Below, piece by piece: positions 34,709-44,566 of a stretch of DNA of 64,000 bases. The position numbers were made by a program, and so were the translations under genes. Positions within the stretch are counted from its first letter, which is position 1. Every line of letters begins with the position of its first letter. The notes beneath the pieces were generated by a model. That model saw only the letters and a list, made by a program, of their open reading frames with translations. It ran no database searches and was not told the origin of the DNA. Origin of the DNA: Rhizobium sophoriradicis (GTDB lineage: Bacteria > Pseudomonadota > Alphaproteobacteria > Rhizobiales > Rhizobiaceae); the NCBI RefSeq assembly GCF_003939025.1, contig NZ_RQIH01000026.1, positions 19,531 to 83,530 of the forward strand, given 5' to 3'.

Positions 34709-35158
34709 TCAATCGCCGATATCAGGCGCTTTCGCCATCAGGACTGCAAGCGGTGACGGCACACCGGTGAGCAAGCGCAATGCGGGAAGCGAAAACCCGG
34801 CGGCAAGGCTGACGAATTCGCCATCGGGGGGTACACGGTTTTCGCCGGAAGCGCTGCCCGGAAGCACCGCATAATGCATGGCCGCCTGAGGAATATGATC
34901 CTGCCGGACGATGCCGGTGCCGCGCAGTTCGATCAGCCCGGCGATCGACGGCGGGCAGGTGGCGATCACCGAGCCTGCCTCTCCTGACAGAAGCACCTGA
35001 TCGTCGGCAACCAGTGCCGTGAACAAACCGAGCCGGCGGGCCTCTGTCATGCAGGTAAAGGCCAGCATCGATTTGCCCCAGCCGGAGGGCCCGCTGAACA
35101 GGAGCCCCGTCCTGCCCACGACGATCGCCGTCGCATGGATGTTGGGAGCCTCGCTCAT
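34709..35158 (-). CDS. hprK: Minimal HPr kinase/phosphorylase
   Basis: A 149-residue protein equivalent only to the central catalytic domain of HprK, which is about 310 residues in Firmicutes. The P-loop GPSGWGKSM is at residues 23-31, followed by LVADDQVLL and the IELRGTGIV signature of the active site. The N-terminal regulatory domain and much of the C-terminal part are missing. Such short forms are characteristic of alphaproteobacteria. The start codon overlaps the chvG stop (ATGA), tying the kinase to the envelope-stress sensor in expression. Confidence 0.9.
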   Translation of the reverse strand: MSEAPNIHATAIVVGRTGLLFSGPSGWGKSMLAFTCMTEARRLGLFTALVADDQVLLSGEAGSVIATCPPSIAGLIELRGTGIVRQDHIPQAAMHYAVLPGSASGENRVPPDGEFVSLAAGFSLPALRLLTGVPSPLAVLMAKAPDIGD

Positions 35159-36945
35159 GCTGCGGCATCGAGGGGCAGGGCGAGGATGAAGCGCGCGCCG
35201 AGTATGCGCCCGCTCTCGCCGTCGGTGATGTTTTCCGCCCTCAGCGAACCGCCATGGGCTTCGGCGATCTGCCGGCTGATCGAAAGGCCAAGGCCGGAAT
35301 TCTGGCCAAAACCTTCCGATTCCGGGCGATCAGTATAGAAGCGCTCGAAGATGCGGTCGATATTCTCCGCCTGGATGCCGGGACCGTTGTCTTCGATAGT
35401 GGTGACGCAGCGCGACCGTGTGCGCACCAGCCGCACGGTGATCTTGCCGCCCTTCTCAGGGACGAAGGATCGGGCATTTTCGATCAGGTTCGTTATGATC
35501 TGGCCGATGCGCAAGTCGTGGCCGTTGACGACGAAGCGTGTCTTGATGTTCGGCTTGCGCTCGATCGCATATTCGATCTCCACCTGCTTCTTGCTGCCTC
35601 TGATCTGGCGCGACACTTCGATCAGATCGCGCAGCAGCACTTCCATGTCGATGGAGGCGGCATCGACGCGCGCGAGTTCGGCGTCGAGGCGCGAGGCATC
35701 GGAAATATCGCTGATCAGGCGGTCGAGACGGCGCACATCGTGCTGGATGACATCAAGCAGCCGCTTCTTGGAATCCTCGGATTTGGCGAGCGGCAGTGTT
35801 TCAACGGCGCTGCGCAGCGAGGTCAGCGGGTTCTTGAGCTCGTGGCTGACATCGGCCGCAAAGCTCTCGATTGCATCGATGCGGTCGTAGAGCGCCGTCG
35901 TCATCTCGCGCAGAGCGATGGAAAGATTGCCGATTTCATCCTGGCGGGCGGAGAAGTCGGGGATCTCCTCACGTGCCTTGGCGCCGCGGCGCACGCGAAT
36001 GGCGGCGGCCGAAAGGCGGCGCAGCGGATTGGCGATGGTCGACGACAGCACCAGCGAAAGCAGCACGTTGACGAGCGTTGCAACGCCGAAGACACGCATG
36101 ATGGCAAGCCGTTCGGCATGAACGATATTGTCGATGTCGCCAGCCTGCGTCGACAAGAGCAGCACGCCGAGCACGGCGCGGAAGCGCTGGATCGGCACGG
36201 CGACGGAAACGATGAGTTCGCCTTTCTCCGTGGTGCGCACCACTGCGCCGCGCACGCCGGTCAGGGCGTTCATCACTTCGGGATAGATCGAACCGTCGCC
36301 ACCCGGCGCTTCTTTATAGAGCGGCAGGTTGCCGGGCTGCAGCGCCTTGTTGAACAGGGTCGCGAACCAATCGCCCCAGGTCTGCTTTTCTTCCTCGACC
36401 GGCGGCAGATCGAAACGCAGCACCTGGCCACGCGAATAGAGGTGACGCGAATCGAGCAGCAGATTGGCATCGGCATCGAAGATGCGCGCGCGTGTGCGCG
36501 TCGGAGAAATCAGCCGGCGCAGGACCGGGGCGACTTTCTCGGGATCGATCGGAAACTCCAGGTCCTCGTCGTTCGGCACCGGCGTAATGCTCTGGCCGGC
36601 TTGCAGTTCGAGCAGCTTCTGCGGATCGATGGTGATCGAATTCGTATCGACCGATGCGGAGGCCGAAACCGCGCCGGCGATGATCTCGCCCTGCGTCAAC
36701 AGGCTTTCGGCGCGGGCGTCGATCAGGCCCTCGCGAAACTGGTTGAGATAGAGGATGCCGCCGACGAGCACCACCAGCGCGACCAGATTGAAGAACAGGA
36801 TGCGCCGCGTCAGGCTCGAAAACACCGCATTGCCAAAGATGCGGCGAATCAGCGTGAAGGGATGCGACCAACGGCGGCCTCGGACGCGACGGGTGCTCAC
36901 GCCCTCCGCATCGTCCAGATCCCTTTCCTGCACCAACTGTGCCAA
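35155..36945 (-). CDS. chvG: Sensor histidine kinase ChvG (ExoS)
   Basis: A 596-residue inner-membrane sensor kinase. Transmembrane segments are at about 48-67 and 283-303, with a periplasmic sensor domain between them, a HAMP region, the phospho-acceptor His368 in DVSHELKNPLTSL, and an ATPase domain (NLIENARSF, DNGPGIQ, GLGLSISRQI). In rhizobia and Agrobacterium it responds to acidity and envelope stress, with ExoR as a periplasmic inhibitor, and phosphorylates ChvI. The start is a TTG at 36945 with AAAGGG seven bases upstream, the latter inside a small GCCCTT/AAGGGC hairpin (36952-36966) that could affect initiation. Confidence 0.95.
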   Translation of the reverse strand: MAQLVQERDLDDAEGVSTRRVRGRRWSHPFTLIRRIFGNAVFSSLTRRILFFNLVALVVLVGGILYLNQFREGLIDARAESLLTQGEIIAGAVSASASVDTNSITIDPQKLLELQAGQSITPVPNDEDLEFPIDPEKVAPVLRRLISPTRTRARIFDADANLLLDSRHLYSRGQVLRFDLPPVEEEKQTWGDWFATLFNKALQPGNLPLYKEAPGGDGSIYPEVMNALTGVRGAVVRTTEKGELIVSVAVPIQRFRAVLGVLLLSTQAGDIDNIVHAERLAIMRVFGVATLVNVLLSLVLSSTIANPLRRLSAAAIRVRRGAKAREEIPDFSARQDEIGNLSIALREMTTALYDRIDAIESFAADVSHELKNPLTSLRSAVETLPLAKSEDSKKRLLDVIQHDVRRLDRLISDISDASRLDAELARVDAASIDMEVLLRDLIEVSRQIRGSKKQVEIEYAIERKPNIKTRFVVNGHDLRIGQIITNLIENARSFVPEKGGKITVRLVRTRSRCVTTIEDNGPGIQAENIDRIFERFYTDRPESEGFGQNSGLGLSISRQIAEAHGGSLRAENITDGESGRILGARFILALPLDAAA

Positions 36946-37023
36946 TGACAGGCCCTTTCAAAGGGCGGGGCCGGATGAACCAGCCCGCAACCCTCAACTA
37001 TGTCTCGCGCCGCGCCGCTGGGC

Positions 37024-37779
37024 TCAGGCTGCTTCGCGGAAGCGGTATCCCACTCCGTAGAGCGTTTCAATCATATCAAAATCGGTATCGACCATCTTGA
37101 ATTTCTTGCGCAGCCGCTTGATGTGGCTGTCGATCGTCCGGTCGTCGACATAAACCTGTTCGTCATAGGCGGCGTCCATCAGCGCGTCGCGGCTCTTGAC
37201 GACGCCCGGACGCTGCGCCAGCGAATGCAGGATCAGGAACTCGGTGACCGTCAGCGTCACCGCTTCGCCCTTCCAGGTGCAGGTATGGCGCTCCTGGTCC
37301 ATGACCAGTTGGCCACGCTCCAGCGAACGCGCCTGTTGCACGGCCCCGGCCTTCGGCGTGCCGCTGGGGCTCGTGCCGCCGGCGGCCGCGGCTTCGCGGC
37401 TCGAAGCGCGACGCAGCACGGCGCGCACCCGCTCGACCAGCAGGCGCTGCGAAAACGGCTTGGTGATGAAATCGTCGGCGCCCATCTTCAGGCCGAACAG
37501 CTCGTCGATCTCCTCATCCTTGGAGGTGAGGAAGATTACCGGGATATCCGACTTCTGCCGCAGGCGGCGCAAAAGCTCCATGCCGTCCATGCGCGGCATC
37601 TTGATATCGAAGATCGCCAGCTGCGGCGGTCGCGCCAGCAGCCCGTCGAGCGCCGAGGCACCGTCCGTATAGGTCTCGACCTTATACCCTTCGGCCTCCA
37701 GTGCGATCGACACCGAGGTGAGGATGTTGCGGTCGTCATCAACGAGCGCGATTGTCGGCATGGTGTTGGTCTCCGTCAT
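37024..37779 (-). CDS. chvI: Response regulator ChvI
   Basis: A 251-residue OmpR-type regulator. The receiver domain has the acidic pocket DDD, the phospho-acceptor Asp58 in LAIFDIKMPRMDG, and FITKPFSQRLL; the winged-helix DNA-binding domain follows a Gly/Pro/Ala-rich linker. The DNA-binding helix region is VYVDDRTIDSHIKRLRKKF. Two starts are plausible: the ATG at 37779 with GGGAG upstream, and the ATG at 37761 with GGAG, the latter removing six residues and giving the more usual start just before TIALVDDDRN. ChvI controls exopolysaccharide, motility and acid-response genes in rhizobia. It is 78 bases upstream of chvG and divergent from pckA. Confidence 0.95.
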   Translation of the reverse strand: MTETNTMPTIALVDDDRNILTSVSIALEAEGYKVETYTDGASALDGLLARPPQLAIFDIKMPRMDGMELLRRLRQKSDIPVIFLTSKDEEIDELFGLKMGADDFITKPFSQRLLVERVRAVLRRASSREAAAAGGTSPSGTPKAGAVQQARSLERGQLVMDQERHTCTWKGEAVTLTVTEFLILHSLAQRPGVVKSRDALMDAAYDEQVYVDDRTIDSHIKRLRKKFKMVDTDFDMIETLYGVGYRFREAA

Positions 37780-38100
37780 CAGTGCGCAATCTCCCGGATT
37801 TTCGTCGTCCCCAGGCGGTCTCAGTGACCGGATGCGCTTATGGAGGATAAAGGTGGAACAAATTGTGGCAAAGATAAAGGGGAGGATTGTCGTAAAATTC
37901 GCCGGCAATCTCAGGTAGCGTGCCCAACTGTTGCAACGCCGCCTCTTCAAACGATTTAAAATAGTCGCAACAAATTTAAATCGATTAATTGTTTGATATT
38001 GCTGAACTTTCTCAATTTTAGTCTCTTGTGTTTTAAAATTTCTCCCCTTATTTTCGAGATCGGTTTTAACGGCAACGCGCCTGAGTGAAGGGAAGTAGCC
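37780..38100. promoter_or_regulatory. Divergent control region between chvI and pckA
   Basis: A 321-base gene-free region, markedly A+T-rich between about 37850 and 38070 compared with its surroundings. It must hold the promoters of chvI (minus) and pckA (plus). The pckA side ends in AAGGGAAG as a ribosome binding site. No single pair of hexamers stands out. This arrangement, conserved in Rhizobium and Agrobacterium, places gluconeogenesis and the ChvG/ChvI system under shared upstream sequence. Confidence 0.6.
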
Positions 38101-39711
<1,611 letters not shown>

Positions 39712-39744
39712 GCCGAATAGAACAACAGATCTCTGACTCACGTG

Positions 39745-39776
39745 AAACCCGGCATCACAGGATTGCCGGGTTTTTC
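39745..39776 (+). terminator. pckA terminator
   Basis: A 10-bp perfect stem, AAACCCGGCA at 39745-39754 and its complement at 39764-39773, is followed by TTTTT-rich sequence (stem T's plus TTCC). It lies 34 bases after the pckA stop. Confidence 0.88.
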
Positions 39777-39827
39777 CGTTGACGGCCGATATTTTCAACC
39801 GGCTGCCGATATGAGATAGAACGCCGC

Positions 39828-40265
39828 ATGGCCAGCGACGCGCTCTATATCGACGACAGGATCACCATCTCAGGATGGGAGCTGACGGAACAGTTCGTTC
39901 TGGCAGGCGGCCCCGGCGGTCAGAACGTCAACAAGGTTTCGACGGCGGTCCAGCTGTTTTTCAACGTCGCGAATTCGCCCTCCCTCAATGACCGCGTCAA
40001 GGCCAATGCGATCAGGCTTGCCGGCCGGCGCCTGTCGAAGGATGGCGTGTTGATGATCGAGGCGAGCCGCTTTCGCAGCCAGGATCGCAACCGTGAGGAC
40101 GCGCGCGAGCGGCTGAAGGAGCTGATTCTGCAGGCCGCCAAACCGCCGCCGCCGCCGCGCAAGAAGACCAAGCCGACCAAGGGTTCGGTCGAGCGCCGTC
40201 TGAAGGAAAAGTCCGGCCGCTCGGAAGTCAAGAAAATGCGCGGCCGCCCGGGCGGCGGCGACTGA
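39828..40265 (+). CDS. arfB: Alternative ribosome-rescue factor / peptidyl-tRNA hydrolase ArfB
   Basis: A 145-residue release-factor-like protein with the catalytic GGQ tripeptide (residues 30-32, in LAGGPGGQNVNKVST) and no codon-recognition domain. The C-terminal tail is rich in Lys, Arg and Pro (KPPPPPRKKTKPTKG), as needed to enter the empty mRNA channel of stalled ribosomes. ArfB/YaeJ frees nascent chains on non-stop ribosomes. Length and layout are those of the family. The alkB gene starts one base after its stop. Confidence 0.92.
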   Translation: MASDALYIDDRITISGWELTEQFVLAGGPGGQNVNKVSTAVQLFFNVANSPSLNDRVKANAIRLAGRRLSKDGVLMIEASRFRSQDRNREDARERLKELILQAAKPPPPPRKKTKPTKGSVERRLKEKSGRSEVKKMRGRPGGGD

Positions 40266-40266
40266 C

Positions 40267-40878
40267 ATGCCCGAACTCTCGAACGGCGTCCGACATCTGC
40301 CTGAATATCTCGACCGGTCGCGTCAGGAAGCGCTGGTCGAGGTGGTCCGTGCCGTGGTCGCCGAGGCGCCGCTCTTCGTGCCCGTCATGCCAGGCACCGG
40401 CAAGCCGATGTCGGTGCGCATGACCAATTGCGGGCCGCTCGGCTGGGTGACGGACAAGGAGCACGGCTATCGCTATCAGCCGACGCATCCTGTCACCGGC
40501 AGGCCCTGGCCAGCCATACCGCAGCCATTGCTCGATATCTGGAATGACGTATCGGGTTATGAAAAACCGCCGGAAGCCTGCCTCGTCAACTTCTATTCCG
40601 ACGACGCGCGCATGGGCCTGCACCAGGATAAGGACGAGCGCAATCTGCAGGCGCCTGTCGTGTCGATCTCGCTCGGCAACAGCTGCCTCTTTCGCGTCGG
40701 TGGTTTGAGCCGTAACGATCGCACGCTATCTTTCAAACTGTCGAGCGGTGATCTGGTCGTATTGGGCGGCGAGGGAAGGCTGTGCTTCCACGGCGTCGAC
40801 CGGATTCATCCGGCAACATCGACGCTGTTGAAGAACGGCGGCCGCATCAATCTGACGCTGCGCCGCGTCAATCCCTGA
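40267..40878 (+). CDS. alkB: Alkylated DNA repair dioxygenase AlkB
   Basis: A 203-residue Fe(II)/2-oxoglutarate dioxygenase that removes methyl groups from 1-methyladenine and 3-methylcytosine. Iron ligands are in GLHQDKDE (HxD) and FHGVDRIHP (distal His). The 2-oxoglutarate and substrate arginines are in RINLTLRRV, the typical R-x5-R end. LVNFYSDDARMGLHQD matches the AlkB core. It follows arfB with a 1-base gap and probably shares its transcript. No Ada domain is fused or adjacent. Confidence 0.92.
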   Translation: MPELSNGVRHLPEYLDRSRQEALVEVVRAVVAEAPLFVPVMPGTGKPMSVRMTNCGPLGWVTDKEHGYRYQPTHPVTGRPWPAIPQPLLDIWNDVSGYEKPPEACLVNFYSDDARMGLHQDKDERNLQAPVVSISLGNSCLFRVGGLSRNDRTLSFKLSSGDLVVLGGEGRLCFHGVDRIHPATSTLLKNGGRINLTLRRVNP

Positions 40879-40903
40879 ACTGATAGGCTGATATGATGGC
40901 CTG

Positions 40904-41899
40904 CTATAGTTTTCGCAGCGCCACCTGCTCGATCAGATGATCCTTGCCTTTTTTCAGGATGAGATCGGCGCGCGGCCGCGTCGGCAGGATGTTCTGGCGC
41001 AGGTTCTTCAGGTTGATGTTCGCCCAGAGATCCCCGGCAATGTCGAGCGCTTCCGCGTCGCTGATCGAAGCGTAGCGATGGAAATAGGAGTTCGGATCGC
41101 GGAAGGCGGTCTCGCGCAGCCGCATGAAGCGTGTGACGTACCAGTTGTGGATCTGATCTTCCGCGGCATCGATATAGATCGAGAAGTCGAAGAAGTCGGA
41201 CACCATCGGCACGATCTTGCCGCCGGCCGGCAGGTCGCGCGATTGCAGCACGTTGATGCCCTCGAAGATCAAGATATCGGGCCGGTCGACGATCTTGTAT
41301 TCGTCCGGCAGCACGTCATAGACGAGATGCGAATAGCAGGGCGCCTGCACGTCCGGCCGGCCGGCCTTGATCGCCGAGAGGAAGCGCAGGATCGCGGCCG
41401 TGTCGTAGCTTTCCGGAAAACCCTTGCGCTGCATCAGCTTTTCCCGCTGCAGCACGGCGTTCGGATGCAAGAAGCCGTCGGTGGTGATGAGATCGACCTT
41501 CGGGCTGGAGGGCCAGCGCCCCAGCAGTTCCTTGAGGATACGGGCGGTGGTCGATTTTCCCACCGCGACCGAGCCGGCGATGCCGATGACGAAGGGCGTC
41601 TTCGTCACGTCGGAGAGGCTCAGGAAGCGGTTGCGCTGTTCGAACAGCATTTGCGAGGATTCGACATGCGCTGACAGCAGCCGCGACAGCGACAGATAGA
41701 TGCGCCTGACCTCGTCGAGATCGATCGGGTCGCCCATTGAACGCAGCCGCTTGACCTCGTCGCTCGTCAGCGTCAGCGGCGTATCGGCGCGGAACTTCGC
41801 CCATTGTTCGGAAGAGAAGAAGTGGTAGGGCGAATAGGATTCCGACTGGAAGTGATCCAATGTTTCCGGCACCCCGATAATCTCAGTCGCGATACTCAT
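40904..41899 (-). CDS. coaA: Pantothenate kinase (type I)
   Basis: A 331-residue type I pantothenate kinase, which phosphorylates pantothenate at the first step of CoA synthesis. The P-loop is GIAGSVAVGKSTTARIL. ITTDGFLHPNAVL, YSHLVYDV and FEGINVLQSRDLP are the conserved substrate and CoA-inhibition regions. It is last in the minus-strand his operon, with a 4-base overlap (ATGA) to hisE. CoA and histidine synthesis are thus co-expressed here, as in other rhizobia. Confidence 0.95.
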   Translation of the reverse strand: MSIATEIIGVPETLDHFQSESYSPYHFFSSEQWAKFRADTPLTLTSDEVKRLRSMGDPIDLDEVRRIYLSLSRLLSAHVESSQMLFEQRNRFLSLSDVTKTPFVIGIAGSVAVGKSTTARILKELLGRWPSSPKVDLITTDGFLHPNAVLQREKLMQRKGFPESYDTAAILRFLSAIKAGRPDVQAPCYSHLVYDVLPDEYKIVDRPDILIFEGINVLQSRDLPAGGKIVPMVSDFFDFSIYIDAAEDQIHNWYVTRFMRLRETAFRDPNSYFHRYASISDAEALDIAGDLWANINLKNLRQNILPTRPRADLILKKGKDHLIEQVALRKL

Positions 41900-42219
41900 G
41901 AACTCTGCCGATTGGCCTTTTCCTTGAGACCGGACTGCGCGGTTCTGCGCTCGAGTTCGGCCATGACATTCTCTAACGGTATTTCAGCAATCTTCAATAC
42001 GACCAATAGGTGATAGAGCACATCCGCGGCTTCATAGGTCAGATTGTCGCGGTCGCCGGTTACCGCCGCCATCACGGCTTCGATCGCTTCTTCACCGAGC
42101 TTCTTTGCCGCTTTCGGCTGGCCGGCGTTCACGAGCTTTGCCGTCCAGGATTCTTCCGGCGAGGCTTTCGATCGCTCTTCAACGATCCTTTCGAGATCGG
42201 AAAGGGAAAATCCGCTCAT
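41896..42219 (-). CDS. hisE: Phosphoribosyl-ATP diphosphatase
   Basis: A 107-residue all-helical MazG-like pyrophosphatase that hydrolyses phosphoribosyl-ATP to phosphoribosyl-AMP, the second step of histidine synthesis. KLGEEAIEAVMAA and NLTYEAADVLYHLLVVL hold the metal-binding Glu and Asp residues. The ATG at 42219 starts MSGFSLSDLE; longer frames run back into hisF. HisI is not fused to it and is not in the window. Confidence 0.95.
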   Translation of the reverse strand: MSGFSLSDLERIVEERSKASPEESWTAKLVNAGQPKAAKKLGEEAIEAVMAAVTGDRDNLTYEAADVLYHLLVVLKIAEIPLENVMAELERRTAQSGLKEKANRQSS

Positions 42220-42236
42220 ATGTTCGCTTTCAAGCT

Positions 42237-43025
42237 TCAGTCGAGACGCATATCGATGCCGCACTTCGACATATAGTGTTTGGCCTCGGCCACGGAATAG
42301 GTGCCGAAGTGGAAGATCGAGGCGGCGAGCACCGCATTGGCATGACCCTCCTTCACCCCGGCGACGAGGTCGTCGAGGTCGCCGACACCGCCGGAGGCAA
42401 TGACTGGCACGCGCACCGCGTCGGCAATCGCCCGGGTCAATTCCAGGTCGTAGCCGACCTTGGTGCCGTCGCGGTCCATCGAGGTGACCAAGAGTTCTCC
42501 CGCGCCGCGCGCCACCATCTTCTGGGCGAATTCGACGGCGTCGATGCCGGTCGCGTTGCGGCCGCCATGCGTGTAGATTTCCCAGGCGCTGAGATTGTCG
42601 CCGCCGACCGCCTGCGTGCGCCGGCGCTTGGCGTCGATCGAGACGACGATGCACTGGTCGCCGAACTTGTCGGCCGCTTCAGTGACGAAGTCGGGATTGC
42701 TGACCGCGGCCGAGTTGATCGAGACCTTGTCGGCGCCGCAGAGCAGCAGCTTGCGGATATCGGCGATGGTGCGCACCCCGCCGCCGACCGTCAACGGCAT
42801 GAAGCACTGGTCGGCCGTGCGTGAGACGACATCGAAAATCGTCTCGCGATTGTCGGAGGAGGCGGTGATGTCGAGAAAGCAGAGTTCGTCGGCGCCGGCC
42901 GCATCATAGGCCTTCGCCGCTTCGACGGGATCGCCGGCATCGACGAGATTGAGGAAGTTGACGCCCTTGACGACGCGTCCGTCCTTGACGTCGAGGCAGG
43001 GGATGACGCGGGCCTTGAGGGTCAT
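42237..43025 (-). CDS. hisF: Imidazole glycerol phosphate synthase cyclase subunit
   Basis: A 262-residue TIM barrel that uses ammonia from HisH to form imidazole glycerol phosphate and AICAR. The two half-barrel phosphate motifs are present, with CLDVKDGRVVKGVNF at the N-terminus and VIASGGVGDLDDL at the C-terminus; catalytic Asp residues are in CLDVKDG and TSMDRDG. It shares one base with the hisA stop. Its partner hisH is about 1.5 kb upstream, separated by hisA and two small unknown genes. Confidence 0.96.
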   Translation of the reverse strand: MTLKARVIPCLDVKDGRVVKGVNFLNLVDAGDPVEAAKAYDAAGADELCFLDITASSDNRETIFDVVSRTADQCFMPLTVGGGVRTIADIRKLLLCGADKVSINSAAVSNPDFVTEAADKFGDQCIVVSIDAKRRRTQAVGGDNLSAWEIYTHGGRNATGIDAVEFAQKMVARGAGELLVTSMDRDGTKVGYDLELTRAIADAVRVPVIASGGVGDLDDLVAGVKEGHANAVLAASIFHFGTYSVAEAKHYMSKCGIDMRLD

Positions 43026-43771
43026 TACGCAGTCTCCTTGGCCCTGCTGGCCTTGATCAGCGCCAGCGCTTGCCTGGGATCGATACGGCCATCATAAAGC
43101 GCACGGCCCGAAATTGCGCCTTCGAGCTTGCCTGCATCCGGCTCCAGCATGCGTCTGACGTCGTCGAGCGAGGCAAGGCCGCCGGAGGCGATGACGGGAA
43201 TGGAGACCGCACCGGCAAGTTCCAGCGTCGAAGCCCAGTTGATGCCGGCAAGGATGCCGTCCCGGTCGATATCGGTGTAGATGATCGCGGCGACGCCGGC
43301 GCCCTCGAATTTTTTGGCGAGCTCGATGACGCCGAGTTCGGAAGCTTCCGCCCAGCCTTCGACCGCCACCTTGCCGCCTTTGGCATCGATGCCGACGGCG
43401 ACGTGACCGGGAAATTTCCGGCAGGCCTCGATGACCAGATCAGGATTTCTGACCGCCACCGTGCCGAGAATGACGCGACGCAGCCCGCGCGCGAGCCAGG
43501 CCTCGATATGATCGAGCGTGCGGATGCCGCCGCCGAGCTGCACCGGATTCTTCGTCGCCTTGAGGATCGCTTCGACGGCCTCGCCATTGGCCGAATGGCC
43601 CGCAAAGGCGCCGTCGAGATCGACCACATGCAGCCATTCGAAACCCTGGTCTTCGAATGATTTCGCCTGGGCGGCAGGATCGGTATTGTAGACCGTCGCC
43701 TGCTGCATGTCGCCGAGCTTCAGGCGGACGCATTGGCCGCCCTTCAGATCGATCGCGGGAAAAAGGATCAT
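43025..43771 (-). CDS. hisA: ProFAR isomerase
   Basis: A 248-residue TIM barrel that isomerises phosphoribosylformimino-AICAR-phosphate. PAIDLKGGQCVRL holds the catalytic Asp and phosphate loop, IYTDIDRDGILAG the second catalytic Asp, and VIASGGLASLDDV the C-terminal phosphate site. It is the internal-repeat relative of HisF beside it. Six bases separate it from the upstream 185-residue unknown gene. Confidence 0.96.
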   Translation of the reverse strand: MILFPAIDLKGGQCVRLKLGDMQQATVYNTDPAAQAKSFEDQGFEWLHVVDLDGAFAGHSANGEAVEAILKATKNPVQLGGGIRTLDHIEAWLARGLRRVILGTVAVRNPDLVIEACRKFPGHVAVGIDAKGGKVAVEGWAEASELGVIELAKKFEGAGVAAIIYTDIDRDGILAGINWASTLELAGAVSIPVIASGGLASLDDVRRMLEPDAGKLEGAISGRALYDGRIDPRQALALIKASRAKETA

Positions 43772-43777
43772 GTCGTC

Positions 43778-44335
43778 TTACGTCCGTAAACTGGTCGATA
43801 TCATCAGCGCATTCCACGCATCTACGATATCCGAGCGGAAAAAGACAGCGGCAATGGTGGCCGCGCCGAAAAGCAGAAGCAGCAACAGGGTGATGCTCAA
43901 GCCGGCGCGAACCTGACGCCAGAAGCCGAGGCGTCGCCTCATCGATTTCTCGATGTCGCGAACCTCCCGCAGCGCCTGGCTGTTGACGGCGGCGAGCCGG
44001 ATCTCCGGCTCCATCGCCTCCACATAGGTTTCGGCATAACTGGCAAGGATCTGCGAGGCGCGGTCGCGCAGCGTATTGCGCAGGTCGGTCGAGAGATAAT
44101 TGCCGGAGACGGCGGCAAGCTCGGCCTCGTTGGGCGAACGGCCGGCATTGCGCTTGCGGTAGCTGAGCACGAAGTCGCGCTTCTGCCGCTCGTAGAGGGC
44201 ATAGGCAAGCAGGCCGATCAGATCGTCCTCGCCTTCGATATAAAATTCCAGCACGGCTTCAGTGATGTCGCTGGCGTTGATGCCGTTGGCGCGCAGTTGC
44301 GAATTCTCGTTGCCGGCAAGGAATTCATGGATCAT
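43778..44335 (-). CDS. Unknown membrane-anchored protein in the his operon
   Basis: A 185-residue protein not recognised as a characterised family. The first 150 residues are charged and probably helical (YALYERQKRDFVLSYRKRN, TDLRNTLRDRASQIL), and a single hydrophobic segment lies near the C-terminus at about 149-168 (LSITLLLLLLFGAATIAAVF), so it looks tail-anchored with a cytoplasmic head. It sits 6 bases upstream of hisA and overlaps the small gene before it by 4 bases, which supports it being real and translated. A role in histidine synthesis is not implied by sequence. Confidence 0.75.
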   Translation of the reverse strand: MIHEFLAGNENSQLRANGINASDITEAVLEFYIEGEDDLIGLLAYALYERQKRDFVLSYRKRNAGRSPNEAELAAVSGNYLSTDLRNTLRDRASQILASYAETYVEAMEPEIRLAAVNSQALREVRDIEKSMRRRLGFWRQVRAGLSITLLLLLLFGAATIAAVFFRSDIVDAWNALMISTSLRT

Positions 44336-44514
44336 CGGTCCAGCCTTTCTGTCAACACCTTGGCCGCATTGGAAAGTGCTCTCCTGTGAATGGTCTCATC
44401 GACGCGGCGGATGATCGTTCCATCGGGAAGCCGGATGTCCGAGAAGGGCGGCAGGCCCTCTCTGGAGGGTCTCAGCGTATAGAACACCTTGCCTGATTTC
44501 CGCGAAGCCGGCAT
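44332..44514 (-). CDS. Small basic unknown protein in the his operon
   Basis: A 60-residue basic protein (MPASRKSGKVFYTLRPS at the start, RRALSNAAKVLTERLDR at the end) with no recognised family. The ATG at 44514 has GGAG eight bases upstream; a GTG three codons earlier is possible but would overlap that site. The stop overlaps the next gene by 4 bases, a sign of translational coupling. Function unknown. Confidence 0.6.
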   Translation of the reverse strand: MPASRKSGKVFYTLRPSREGLPPFSDIRLPDGTIIRRVDETIHRRALSNAAKVLTERLDR

Positions 44515-44566
44515 CGAGCGCACTCCTGTTCCACCTTTTCCATAAAGGAAAAATAAGGCGGCGGTA

